From the NCBI GenBank assembly GCA_036723735.1, contig DAIMGT010000022.1:1-49424 (forward strand): a DNA stretch of 49,424 bases. Direction: 5' to 3'. Made by a program: the position numbers and the translations under genes. The notes under the pieces were generated by a model. The model was not told the DNA's origin. It saw only the letters and a program-made list of their open reading frames with translations, and did not search any database. Below, in pieces: positions 1 to 8,182 of the stretch. This DNA is from UBA4656 sp002405525. GTDB lineage: Bacteria > Pseudomonadota > Gammaproteobacteria > Xanthomonadales > Ahniellaceae. Numbering within the stretch: position 1 is the stretch's first letter; the number at the start of each line of letters is the position of its first letter.

Positions 1-124
1 TCTGGCGCAACGCGACGCCGTAGGAGGAGGGGGCGTCCATCTCAACACCCACGATCTGTCCCTTCTCCGACACGCACGCGGATTGCCTACACAGGCCACC
101 GGGCGCACCCGCCACACTGTGGCC
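1..124. other. Left-edge segment, no gene assigned
   Basis: No complete gene is visible. On the minus strand the frame read from about position 110 toward the left edge stays open and gives a protein-like stretch (including VSEKGQIVGVEMDAP). This could be the start of a gene running off the window, but no convincing start codon with a ribosome binding site is seen. The plus strand only holds the leader of the transposase remnant that follows. Confidence 0.3.
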
Positions 125-297
125 ATGACCTCCCCGCGCCGCCAGATCGTCGATCCCTCGGTCGCCGGCTACGACACTGCGTCTCGCGCTGCGTGCGTCG
201 TGCCTTCCTCTGCGGCGAAGACGAGTACACCGGCCGCTGCTACGAACATCGCAAGGCTTGGGTGGAGGATCCGCTGCTCGCCCTGGCCGGCGCCTTC
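125..297 (+). pseudogene. Remnant of a REP-associated tyrosine transposase (RAYT, Y1/IS200-like)
   Basis: The ATG at 125 opens MTSPRRQIVDPSVAGY. The next residues fall in the +1 frame, where CVSRCVRRAFLCGEDEYTG and YEHRKAWVEDPLLALAGAF follow. Intact RAYT proteins continue GYYHCVSRCVRRAFLCG in one frame, and here about one base is missing near 173-177, exactly at the conserved YYHC segment. After codon GAF (about 297) the similarity stops, so the catalytic HUH histidines and the tyrosine are gone. RAYTs are single-copy domesticated transposases linked to REP palindromes. This is a frameshifted and truncated copy and cannot be active. The call rests on remembered family consensus, not on a search. 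Confidence 0.75.
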
Positions 298-798
298 TGT
301 CCAACCCGTTGCCTTTCTGCGCCTACCCGTTTCTCGTCCTCACGCTGTTCGGCTGTGCGTGGGTTCACTATCGGCACTCGCTCCCCGCGGCCTGAACCCC
401 CGCTCGACCCGCGACCCGCGACGGCAGGCAGCGCAGGCCGGGCCTGCGCCAGATGCAGCATCGTCGCCGCCCGGGCTGGCCGGTGGATTGGGTCAGGCCG
501 TGCAGTGGTTCGCGGAGCGCTCAGCGCGCGAGCCGTTGCCGGATGCGTGGACCGCGCGGTTGGGTTCATCGGGACGGGGCCTGCGGCGGGATCGCGCCCC
601 GTTGCGGTGCGCTGGACCTTGCGCCGCGCAGTCCCGATCGGCGGTCCATCCTCCCGGATCGCCGCCCCGCAGGCAGCTCCTGCCGCGGGCATCGCGCGGA
701 TGTGCATGGGCGAGGCCTGCCGTATGCTGAGCGGGCCCCGGGGCGCTGTCGCTTTCCTGCCCGGGGCTGCGAGAGCAACCAACCTGGAGTGATTGCAT
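298..798. other. Non-coding or decayed segment after the transposase remnant
   Basis: No supportable gene is seen in these 501 bases. Long open frames exist on both strands, but they have the Arg/Pro/Ala-rich composition of GC-rich shadow frames. One short plus-strand frame, about 318-395, reads like a membrane segment (CAYPFLVLTLFGCAWVHYRH) before a stop and may be a scrap of another gene. The end of the segment carries the ribosome binding site (GGAG at about 786-789) of the next gene. Confidence 0.4.
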
Positions 799-1293
799 AT
801 GCGTGCGTCGATGGGCGTTTTGGCGGCATTCGGCCTGGTTTCCCAGGCAGTGGCGGCGGATGGTGTGGGGGATCGACTGTCGAAGGCCATCCTGTGCCAG
901 GGTGAGCCGCAATCGGCGGTGTTGTGGCTCGCCGAGATGGTCGGCCAGGACGATGCGGACGCGAAGATCACTGAATCGGGCGAGGATCTTGCGTACCGGG
1001 TCGACGTGACCCTGACCCGGCCGATCACGCTCGCCGGCGCATCCGCGGCCAGCGCGGTGTGGGAGGTGGAGGGCGTCGAGGATTTCAGCGGCGTGATCTA
1101 TGCCCGGTTCAGTGGCGACGCGGCTGCGGTCGCGAAGCATCTCGAGCTCGGGGCGGCGAAGGCCGATGCCGTGCTGTTGGGCAAGTTCCAGCGCGAAGTG
1201 CCAGACGGGTCGATGTGTCCGCCGACGATCCTTTTGCAGCCCCTGCAGGGGACGGAGTTCCTGCTCGGTTGCGGGTGGTGCAACGGCGGGTAA
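799..1293 (+). CDS. Small exported protein of unknown function
   Basis: This encodes 164 residues starting at ATG 799, preceded by GGAGTGATTGCAT, a good ribosome binding site. The first 20 residues (MRASMGVLAAFGLVSQAVAA) look like a Sec signal peptide with an AVA-A type cleavage site, so the product is probably periplasmic. The mature part has three or four cysteines, including the C-terminal LLGCGWCNGG, and alternating hydrophobic and acidic stretches that suggest a compact disulfide-bonded fold. I do not recognise the family. It stands alone, with 146 bases to the next gene. The signal peptide and start are well supported; the function is unknown. Confidence 0.7.
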   Translation: MRASMGVLAAFGLVSQAVAADGVGDRLSKAILCQGEPQSAVLWLAEMVGQDDADAKITESGEDLAYRVDVTLTRPITLAGASAASAVWEVEGVEDFSGVIYARFSGDAAAVAKHLELGAAKADAVLLGKFQREVPDGSMCPPTILLQPLQGTEFLLGCGWCNGG

Positions 1294-1439
1294 CGCCGAG
1301 GCTGGGCTTGGGGGGCTGTCCGCGCGTGTTGCCGATGGGGGCGGTCGGGTCGCGCGCGGGTCGTGGGGCGCCGGCCGCAGTGCGCTGCCGTGGGGCGCCG
1401 CGGTCGTTGTCGGGCGAGGTGGCGGATAGGGGCGTGACG

Positions 1440-1901
1440 ATGGGTTTTCTCGAACTCAGGGTGCCGCCACTGGTTCTGCTGACGCTGTTCTCGATGGCGG
1501 TGTGCGGCGCCGGATGGTGGTTGCCGTCCGCCAACCTGCCGTTCGCCGGCAGCGGCGCGCTGGCGCTGGCGGTCATCGCGGCGGGGGTTGGGGTGGCGCT
1601 CGCCGGGGTCGTCGAATTCAGGCGGACCCGGACCACGGTCAATCCGATCGCGCCGGGCAAGGCGACGGCGCTGGTCGAAGGCGGTGTGTACCGCTGGACC
1701 CGCAACCCGATGTATCTCGGGATGGCGCTGGTGCTGCTCGGTTTCGCGCTGTGGTGGGCGAGCGTGCCGGGCCTGGCGCTGGTGGGCGGGTTCTGCGCCT
1801 ACCTCACGCGGTTCCAGATCCTGCCCGAGGAGCGGGTGCTGCGCGGTCTGTTCGGCGAGCCCTACGCGGGCTACGTCGCGCGCGTGCGGCGCTGGATCTG
1901 A
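1440..1901 (+). CDS. Isoprenylcysteine carboxyl methyltransferase / phospholipid methyltransferase family protein
   Basis: This is a 153-residue integral membrane protein with hydrophobic helices at about residues 8-30, 37-58 and 95-125. The family signature is visible: an RTRTTVNP segment after the second helix, then VYRWTRNPMYLGM, and near the end EERVLRGLFGEPYAGYVARVRRW. In bacterial ICMT-like proteins these contact S-adenosylmethionine. The substrate in bacteria is usually unknown, with isoprenoid or lipid carboxylates as candidates. The start at ATG 1440 is chosen because it begins just before the first helix and is preceded by GGATAGGGGCG. Longer in-frame extensions upstream have shadow-frame composition. 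Confidence 0.85.
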   Translation: MGFLELRVPPLVLLTLFSMAVCGAGWWLPSANLPFAGSGALALAVIAAGVGVALAGVVEFRRTRTTVNPIAPGKATALVEGGVYRWTRNPMYLGMALVLLGFALWWASVPGLALVGGFCAYLTRFQILPEERVLRGLFGEPYAGYVARVRRWI

Positions 1902-2039
1902 GCGCGGGCGGTGTGGCGGTGGTCCGCGCGGGCTTTCGGCGGGCTCGGCCGCCGGCCTGGGGCGTGGCGGGATCGGCGCCGACACCCTGCTAGGCTTCGA
2001 GGGGCATCATCCTCCCGATGGTTCCGGCGCAAGGCGCGG

Positions 2040-2762
2040 ATGGCTCTTTCGAAAGACACTACCGGCGGGTGGCGCATCGAGCGCCATGGCGACGCGGCGC
2101 TGGAGTTGCGCTGTGCGGCGGCGATCTCGCCGGCGGCGAGTGCGCGCGTGCACGCGGCGATGGCAGCGCTGCAGGCGGCAGCGCTGCCGGCGGTGGAGGA
2201 ACTGGTGCCCGGTTATGTGAGCCTGACCGTCCTGCTGCGCGATCTGCCGCGGCGCGAGCGTGCGGAGGCGGAGGCCGCGGTGCGGGCGGTGGTGGCGATG
2301 GTGGGCGAGGGCGGGTCGGAACTGCGCACGCGGCTGCTGACGGTCCCGGTGGCCTACGGCGGGGAGGCCGGGCCGGATCTCGCGGACGCCGCCGCGCGCA
2401 CCGGCCTGACGGTGGAGGAAGTCGTCGGCCGCCATGCGGCGCCGACCTATCGCGTGGCCTTCATCGGTTTCCTGCCGGGTTTTCCCTACCTGATGGGGCT
2501 CGATCCGGCGCTGCACCTGCCGCGACGCGCGACGCCGCGTACCCTGGTGCCGGCTGGCTCGGTGGCGATCGGCGGTGCGCAGACCGGCATCTACCCCGTC
2601 GCGAGTCCCGGCGGCTGGCACCTGCTCGGCCGCACGGCAGTGCGGTTGTTTGATCCGGCGGTTTCGGCGCCGAGCCTGCTGCGCGCGGGCGATCGCGTGC
2701 GGTTCCGGCCGGTCGAGGCCGCGGCGCTGGCGGGCACGCCGGTCGAGACGACCGATGCTTGA
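2040..2762 (+). CDS. pxpB: 5-oxoprolinase subunit PxpB (KipI family)
   Basis: This 240-residue protein is one of three subunits of the ATP-dependent prokaryotic 5-oxoprolinase, which opens 5-oxoproline (pyroglutamate) to glutamate in the cytoplasm. The KipI/PxpB family shows in FIGFLPGFPYLMGLDP (about residues 141-156), then PRRATPRTLVPAGSVAIG and GIYPVASPGGWHLLGRT in the cyclophilin-like C-terminal domain. ATG 2040 begins an N-terminus of normal family length. A possible -10 (TAGGCT) lies about 45 bases upstream. It is the first gene of the operon pxpB-pxpC-pxpA-DUF969-DUF979-pcp and overlaps pxpC by 8 bases, which suggests translational coupling. Confidence 0.95.
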   Translation: MALSKDTTGGWRIERHGDAALELRCAAAISPAASARVHAAMAALQAAALPAVEELVPGYVSLTVLLRDLPRRERAEAEAAVRAVVAMVGEGGSELRTRLLTVPVAYGGEAGPDLADAAARTGLTVEEVVGRHAAPTYRVAFIGFLPGFPYLMGLDPALHLPRRATPRTLVPAGSVAIGGAQTGIYPVASPGGWHLLGRTAVRLFDPAVSAPSLLRAGDRVRFRPVEAAALAGTPVETTDA

Positions 2763-3756
2763 GGTGCTCGCGCCCGGCCCGCTGACCACGGTGCAGGACA
2801 TGGGGCGCCCGGGCTGGCGCGCGCTCGGCGTGCCGGTCGCGGGCGCTGCGGACGGCGACGGGTTGCGGGTGGCGAACTGGCTGGTCGGCAACCCGGAGGA
2901 CGCCGCCGGCCTGGAGTTCACCCTGCACGGGCCCACGCTGCGCTTCGACGGGCCGCGCATCGTCGCGCTGGCCGGCGGCGAAGTGGAGGCCAGCATCGAC
3001 GGCTGGTTGGTGCCGATGTGGCGTCCGGTCGCGCTGGCGGCGGGCAGCGAACTGAAACTCGCGCGGGTGCTGCGCGGCGCGCGCGGCTACCTCGCGGTCA
3101 GCGGCGGGATCAACACCAAGCCCGTGATGGGCAGCCGCAGCACCGACCTGCGCTGCGGTTTCGGCGGTTTCCAGGGGCGTGCATTGCGCGCGGGCGACCG
3201 GCTGCCGCTGGGGCGCGGCGAGTCGGCGCGCGGGCGCGCGCTGCGCCGTCGCCGCGCCGAGAGCCGGCAGCGTTTCCTGCCCGCCAACTGGTGGGTGGCA
3301 GCGACCCACGACCTGCGCGGCGACGTGGCCTGGCTGCACGTGCTGCCCGGGCCGGACATCGCCGCGCTCGATCCGCGCGTGCTGCGCACGCTGCGCAGCG
3401 GCGCCTGGATCGTGTCCAACAGCAGCGACCGCATGGGCCTGCGCTTCGAGGGCCCGGAGGTGCCGCGGGTGCCGGTGCCGGAGCAGATCTCGGCCGCAGT
3501 GCTGCCCGGGACGGTGCAGTTGACGCCCGACGGCAGCCCGATCCTGCTCGGCGTGGACGCGCAGACCACCGGCGGCTATCCGCGGGTGGCGCAGGTGGTG
3601 CGCGCCGACCTCGGACGCGCGATGCAGTTGAGGCCCGGCGACCGGGTGCGCCCGGTGCTGGTGGACGAAGAGGCGGCCGAGGGCCTGCGCCGGGTGCGCG
3701 CGCGGGAACTGGAGCGGATGCGCTTTGCGATCGCCAGCCGGCTGGCCGAGAACTGA
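2755..3756 (+). CDS. pxpC: 5-oxoprolinase subunit PxpC (KipA family, biotin-dependent carboxyltransferase-like)
   Basis: This 333-residue protein partners PxpB and resembles the carboxyltransferase domain of urea amidolyase. The start MLEVLAPGPLTTVQDMGRPGW is the family N-terminus. Further family segments are GYLAVSGGIN with PVMGSRSTDLRCGFGGF, the central SNSSDRMGLRFEGP, and PDGSPILLGVDAQTTGGYPRVAQV. ATG 2755 lies inside the end of pxpB, and the stop is followed after only 5 bases by pxpA. Known role: with PxpA and PxpB it forms the 5-oxoprolinase complex. The internal tract GRALRRRRAESRQR (about residues 161-174) is unusually basic and may be a surface loop. Confidence 0.95.
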   Translation: MLEVLAPGPLTTVQDMGRPGWRALGVPVAGAADGDGLRVANWLVGNPEDAAGLEFTLHGPTLRFDGPRIVALAGGEVEASIDGWLVPMWRPVALAAGSELKLARVLRGARGYLAVSGGINTKPVMGSRSTDLRCGFGGFQGRALRAGDRLPLGRGESARGRALRRRRAESRQRFLPANWWVAATHDLRGDVAWLHVLPGPDIAALDPRVLRTLRSGAWIVSNSSDRMGLRFEGPEVPRVPVPEQISAAVLPGTVQLTPDGSPILLGVDAQTTGGYPRVAQVVRADLGRAMQLRPGDRVRPVLVDEEAAEGLRRVRARELERMRFAIASRLAEN

Positions 3757-3761
3757 GCGCG

Positions 3762-4526
3762 ATGCGCGCGGCGATCGACCTCAATTGCGACCTCGGCGAA
3801 TCGTTCGGCGCCTGGACCATGGGTGAGGACGAGGCGGTGCTGCCGCACGTATCCTCGGCCAACGTGGCCTGCGGCTTCCACGCCGGCGACCCGACGGTGA
3901 TGCGGCGCACGGTGGCGCTGGCGAAGGCGTACGGCGCGGCGGTCGGCGCGCACCTGAGTCTGCCCGACCTGCAGGGCTTCGGTCGGCGCGAGATGAGGGT
4001 GTCGCCCGACGAGGCCTACGACTTCACGCTCTACCAGGTGGGCGCGCTGGCGGCGATCGCGCGCGCGCAGGGCGTCGACCTCGCGCACGTCAAGCCGCAC
4101 GGCGCGCTGTACAACATGGCCGCGCGCGACCGCGCGCGGGCCGATGCGATCGCGCACGCGGTGCACGACCTGGACCCGTCGCTGCTGCTGTTCGGGCTGT
4201 CGGGCAGCGCGCTGCCGGCGGCGGGTGACGCGGTGGGCCTCGCGGTTGCGCACGAAGTGTTCGCCGACCGCGCCTATCGCACGGACGGGTCGCTGGCGCC
4301 GCGCGGCACGGCGGGCGCGGTGATCGACGATCCGGCGCTGGCCGCCGCGCGCGCCGCGGCGTTCGCCGCCGGCGCGCCGGTGGCGGCGGTCGACGGCACG
4401 CCCCTGCGCCTGCGAGCGGACACGGTCTGCGTGCACGGCGACCGCGCCGGCGCGGGTGCTTTCGCGCGCGCCCTGCGCGGTCGGCTCGACGCGCTGGGCG
4501 TCGTGGTGCGGGCGCCGCGCGCATGA
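3762..4526 (+). CDS. pxpA: 5-oxoprolinase subunit PxpA (LamB/YcsF family)
   Basis: This 254-residue protein has the LamB/YcsF family fold (a divergent TIM-barrel related to polysaccharide deacetylases) and provides the third subunit of 5-oxoprolinase. Family motifs are IDLNCDLGESFGAW at the N-terminus, SSANVACGFHAGDP at about residues 29-42, HVKPHGALYN at about 108-117 and FADRAYRTDGSLAPRG at about 167-182. The acidic and histidine residues in these motifs form the predicted catalytic site. Its stop overlaps the start of the DUF969 gene by 4 bases (ATGA at 4523-4526). A full-length gene with no lesion. Confidence 0.95.
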   Translation: MRAAIDLNCDLGESFGAWTMGEDEAVLPHVSSANVACGFHAGDPTVMRRTVALAKAYGAAVGAHLSLPDLQGFGRREMRVSPDEAYDFTLYQVGALAAIARAQGVDLAHVKPHGALYNMAARDRARADAIAHAVHDLDPSLLLFGLSGSALPAAGDAVGLAVAHEVFADRAYRTDGSLAPRGTAGAVIDDPALAAARAAAFAAGAPVAAVDGTPLRLRADTVCVHGDRAGAGAFARALRGRLDALGVVVRAPRA

Positions 4527-5221
4527 ACGCCTGGCCGCTGGTCGGGGTGGCGATCGTGGTGCTCGGTTTCGCCCTGCGCCAGAACGCGCTGCTGGTGGTC
4601 GTGGTCGCGGGCCTGGCCACCGGGCTGGCGGCTGGGATCGACCTGCTGCGGATCTTCGAACTCACCGGCGAGGCGTTCCTGAAGAACCGCTTCCTGATGG
4701 TGTTCGTGCTGACCCTGCCGGTGATCGGCCTGCTGGAGCGCAACGGCCTGCGCGAACAGGCCGAGCGCTGGGTGCTGGGCCTCAAACGGCTGTCCACCGG
4801 GCGCCTGCTGCTGGCTTACCAGGCGCTGCGCCAGGGTGCGGCGATGATCGGGCTTACCCATCTCGGCGGCCATCCGCAGACCGTGCGTCCGCTGCTGGCG
4901 CCGATGGCCGAGGCGACCGCCACGCGCAGCCTCGGCCCGCTGCCCGACGGCGCCCGCGAGCGCCTGCGCGCGATGTGCGCGGGCACCGACAACGTGGCGC
5001 TGTTCTTCGGCGAGGACGTGTTCGTGGCGTTCGGCGCGGTGCTGCTGATGCAGGCGTTCCTCGCCCAGCACGGGCATGCGGTCGAGCCGCTGGCGATCGC
5101 GCTGTGGGGCATCCCGACCGCGATCGCGGCCTTGCTGATCCACGGTGCGCGGGTGGCGCGGATCGACCACCGGATGGCGGTCGAGGTCGAGCGCATCCGC
5201 GCGCAGGGTGCGCGGCGGTGA
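4523..5221 (+). CDS. DUF969 family membrane protein, likely 5-oxoproline transporter subunit
   Basis: This 232-residue integral membrane protein has helices at about residues 4-18, 24-40, 57-75, 165-185 and 190-208. A polar central segment holds the family-like sequences THLGGHPQTVRPLLAPMAEA and MCAGTDNVALFFGEDVFVAFG. DUF969 proteins almost always sit beside a DUF979 protein and with 5-oxoproline or pyroglutamyl peptidase genes, and current annotation practice names the pair as a 5-oxoproline transporter. That function is inferred from gene neighbourhood. Translation is coupled to pxpA upstream (ATGA) and to DUF979 downstream (GTGA). Confidence 0.88.
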   Translation: MNAWPLVGVAIVVLGFALRQNALLVVVVAGLATGLAAGIDLLRIFELTGEAFLKNRFLMVFVLTLPVIGLLERNGLREQAERWVLGLKRLSTGRLLLAYQALRQGAAMIGLTHLGGHPQTVRPLLAPMAEATATRSLGPLPDGARERLRAMCAGTDNVALFFGEDVFVAFGAVLLMQAFLAQHGHAVEPLAIALWGIPTAIAALLIHGARVARIDHRMAVEVERIRAQGARR

Positions 5222-6180
5222 ACGCGCTGACGCCGATCTACGTGCTGGTGGGCGCGGTGCTGGTGGTGCTGGCGGTGCGCACGGTGTGCGATCGCGGCAA
5301 CCCCCGGCGCGCGGCGGGGGCGACGTTCTGGGGTGTGCTGGCGCTGCTGTTCCTGGCCGGCGACGCGCTGCCGGCCGCGCTGGTCGGCGCACTGGTGCTG
5401 CTGCTGGCCGTGCTGGCGGGCTTCGGCGGGGTGGTGCGCGGCACGCGGGTCGAGCGCGATCCGGTGGCGCGTGCGGCGAGCGCGCACCGCCTCGGCAACC
5501 GCCTGTTCCTGCCCGTACTCCTGATCCCGACGCTGACCGTGGCCGGGGTGTACGGCGCGAAGTACCTGGAGGTCGGCGGCAAGCCGCTGTTCAGCGGCCA
5601 GGAGGCGACCCTGCTGGCGCTGTCGCTGGGCTGCCTCGCCGCGCTCGCCGCGGCCCTGCGCGCGACGCGCGAGCGGCCACTGGCGGCGGTGGCCGCCGGC
5701 GCGGGCCTGCTGGACGCGGTCGGATGGGCGGCGCTGCTGCCGCTGGTGCTCGCGGTGCTGGGCGGCCTGTTCGCCGCTGCGGGCGTGGGCGATTCGGTGG
5801 CGGCGCTGGTGTCGGCGGTGGTGCCCACCGACAGCCGCTTCGCCTGCGTGCTGGCGTACTGCCTCGGCATGGCGGCCTTCACCATGATCATGGGCAACGC
5901 CTTCGCCGCGTTCCCGGTGATCACCGGCGGCGTGGGCCTGCCGCTGCTGGTCGGCCTGCATGGCGCCGAGCCGGCGTCGATGGCGGCGATCGGGATGTTG
6001 TCGGGCTACTGCGGCACCCTGATGACGCCGATGGCGGCGAACTTCAACATCGTGCCGGCGGCGCTGCTGGAACTGCGCGACAGCCACGCGGTGATCAAGG
6101 CCCAGGCGCCGACCGCGCTGCTGCTGCTGGCGGCCAACGTGGCGATCATGCACGCGGTGGTCTTTCGCCATGCCGGTTGA
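5218..6180 (+). CDS. DUF979 family membrane protein, likely 5-oxoproline transporter subunit
   Basis: This 320-residue, strongly hydrophobic protein has about nine to ten predicted membrane helices. The start is GTG 5218, which overlaps the DUF969 stop in GTGA and gives the family N-terminus VNALTPIYVLVGAVLV. Conserved-looking segments include PVLLIPTLTVAGVYGAKYL, FACVLAYCLGMAAFTMIMGNAFAAFPVITGG (about residues 219-249; short parts only quoted as a guide) and GYCGTLMTPMAANFNIVPAALLEL near the C-terminus. DUF979 and DUF969 together look like a split permease. Placement between 5-oxoprolinase and pyroglutamyl peptidase supports uptake of 5-oxoproline, but transport has not been shown from sequence. 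The end overlaps pcp by 11 bases. Confidence 0.88.
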   Translation: MNALTPIYVLVGAVLVVLAVRTVCDRGNPRRAAGATFWGVLALLFLAGDALPAALVGALVLLLAVLAGFGGVVRGTRVERDPVARAASAHRLGNRLFLPVLLIPTLTVAGVYGAKYLEVGGKPLFSGQEATLLALSLGCLAALAAALRATRERPLAAVAAGAGLLDAVGWAALLPLVLAVLGGLFAAAGVGDSVAALVSAVVPTDSRFACVLAYCLGMAAFTMIMGNAFAAFPVITGGVGLPLLVGLHGAEPASMAAIGMLSGYCGTLMTPMAANFNIVPAALLELRDSHAVIKAQAPTALLLLAANVAIMHAVVFRHAG

Positions 6181-6841
6181 GCGGCATCGCGCATCGCGCG
6201 TCGTACTGCTGACCGGTTTCGGTCCCTTCGGGGGCGAGGCGCGCAATCCGTCTTGGGAGGCGGTGCGCGGGCTGCGCGGCGCGCGGATCGGCGGTCACGC
6301 GGTGGCGGTGGCGCGCGTGCCCACCGCGTTCGCGCGCTGCGCGGTCGCGCTCGCGCGCGCGGTCGCACGCCACCGCCCGGTGCTGGTGCTGTGCACCGGC
6401 CTGGCGCTGGGGCGCGCGGCGGTGTCGCTGGAGCGGGTGGCGATCAACTGCATCGACGCGCGCATCCCCGACAACGACGCGGCGCGGCCGATCGACGCGC
6501 CGGTGGTGGCCGGCGCGCCGGCCGCCTATTTCGCGCGGCTGCCGCTGAAGGCTATGCTGGCTGCGATTCGCGCGCGCGGCATCCCGGCGGAGGTGTCCAA
6601 CAGCGCCGGCACCTTCGTCTGCAACGCGCTGGCGTTCCACCTCGCACACGGGATCGCGACCCGCTGGCCCGGACTGCGCGGCGGGTTCGTCCACCTGCCG
6701 GCCGCGCCGTTCCAGGTCGCGGACCGGCCCGGCACGCCGAGCATGGCGCTGGCGTCGATGCAGGAGGCGCTGCGCGCCGCGGTCGCCGCCGCACTGGCCC
6801 ATGCCGACGACATCGGCCTCGGCGCGGGCGCCGAACACTGA
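6170..6841 (+). CDS. pcp: Pyrrolidone-carboxylate (pyroglutamyl) peptidase I
   Basis: This 223-residue cysteine peptidase of family C15 removes N-terminal pyroglutamate from peptides. The N-terminal LLTGFGPFGGEARNPSWEAV is diagnostic. The catalytic triad can be placed as Glu88 (VSLERVAINCID), Cys151 (SNSAGTFVCNALAFH) and His175 (GGFVHLP). ATG 6170 overlaps the end of the DUF979 gene. The released pyroglutamate is the substrate of PxpABC encoded upstream, so the operon covers release, probable transport and hydrolysis to glutamate. No signal peptide is present, so the enzyme is cytoplasmic. Confidence 0.95.
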   Translation: MPVERHRASRVVLLTGFGPFGGEARNPSWEAVRGLRGARIGGHAVAVARVPTAFARCAVALARAVARHRPVLVLCTGLALGRAAVSLERVAINCIDARIPDNDAARPIDAPVVAGAPAAYFARLPLKAMLAAIRARGIPAEVSNSAGTFVCNALAFHLAHGIATRWPGLRGGFVHLPAAPFQVADRPGTPSMALASMQEALRAAVAAALAHADDIGLGAGAEH

Positions 6842-6866
6842 GCCGATCGCTCGCGAGGAGTCACCG

Positions 6867-8015
6867 ACGGCGCGGATTCGTTTGCTGTGTTCGGTCGTGT
6901 TGCTGTCGCTGCTGGCGGCGGGCGCCCACGGGCGCGACGTCGTACCGCCGCGCGGGGCCTGGGAGACGGCCGATCCCGCGCGCGCCGGCTTCGACGCCGA
7001 GAAACTCGCCGCGGCGGTGGACTTCGCGCAGCGCTCGGCGGTGGTCGAGCCCGCCGACCTGCGGCAGGTGATCGTCGACCACTATGGCGCGCGCGAGCCG
7101 GGCTATCGCGTGCTGGGCCCGACCCGGCCGCGGGCGGGCGCCAGCGGCATGGTGGTGCGCGGTGGCCGGGTGGTCGCGCAATGGGGCGACGTCGACCGCG
7201 CGGACATGGTGTTCAGCGTGACCAAGAGCTTTCTCGGCGCCTTGGCCGGATTCGCGGTCGCGGAAGGTCGCATCGCGTCCGTCGACGCGCCGCTGGCGGC
7301 GAGCGTGCAGGGGCCATGGTTCGACGGCGAGCCGCACGCGCGCATCACCTGGCGCCACCTGCTGGAGCAGAGCAGCGACTGGCGCGGCGAGCTGTTCGGC
7401 ATCGAGGACTGGGCGGACCGCCCGGTGGGCGCCAATCTTGCCGAGTGGCGCAACCCGCCGCGTTTCGGTCCGGGCGTGGTACACGAGTACAACGACGTGC
7501 GCGTGAACCTGCTGGCGCTGGCCCTGCTCGAGGTGCTGCGCAAGCCGCTGCCGCAGGCGCTTCGCACGCGTATCATGGACCCGATCGGCGCCAGCCCGAC
7601 CTGGCGCTGGCACGGCTACGACAACTCCTGGGTGGAGATCGACGGCCTGCGCGTGCAGTCGGTTTCGGGCGGCGGGCATTTCGGCGGCGGCATGCTGGCG
7701 TCGACGTCCGACCTGGCGCGCTTCGGTCTTCTGGTGGCGCGCGATGGCCGCTGGGGCCCCGCCCAGGTGCTGCCGAGAGCGTGGGTGGACGCCATGCGGG
7801 CGCCGTCGCGACCGAAGGACGACTACGGCTTCATGTAGTGGCTCAACACCGGACGGCGGGCCCTGCCCGCCGCGCCGGCCGACGCGATCTGGGCCAGCGG
7901 ATTCGGCGGCAACGGGGTGTACGTCGATCGCGCGCACGACCTGGTGGTGGTGCTGCGCTGGGTCCCGGAGCAGAAGCCGGTGGTCGAGGCGGTGCTGGGG
8001 GCGATGCGGGGGTGA
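6867..8015 (+). pseudogene. Serine hydrolase (beta-lactamase/class C related), disrupted
   Basis: Read through, the gene would give 382 residues. It has a signal peptide (ARIRLLCSVVLLSLLAAGAHG), the S117-V-T-K120 nucleophile motif, Y208-N-D and a GGGHFGGGM block in place of the KTG motif, as in exported hydrolases of this family. Two lesions are visible. Codon 324 is TAG (7836-7838) inside YGFM*WLNTG, after which 58 family-like residues continue in frame (SGFGGNGVYVDRAHDLVVV) to TGA at 8013-8015. The codon 6 bases after a GAGGAG ribosome binding site (6855-6860) is ACG (6867-6869), exactly where ATG would complete the signal peptide. It follows pcp by 25 bases. It is either a recent pseudogene or a gene needing readthrough and a non-standard start. 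Confidence 0.85.
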
Positions 8016-8182
8016 GCGGGAGGGGCAGCGGACAGTGCCCGGGGCCCGGAATTCTCGATGCCGCTTGATGGTGCTGTGCGACGCTCCGCTGCGGGCTGTG
8101 GTTGCGCTGGTCGATCCGGATGTTGCCGACGAAGCGCTCGCTGCGCGGCTTCGGAATCACAGGTACGTTCGGGTCCTGGGCC

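Noticed and set aside
83..792. Long plus-strand open frames covering the left end
   Set aside because: Apart from the RAYT-like segments the translations are Arg/Pro/Ala-rich with no domain, signal peptide or ribosome binding site.
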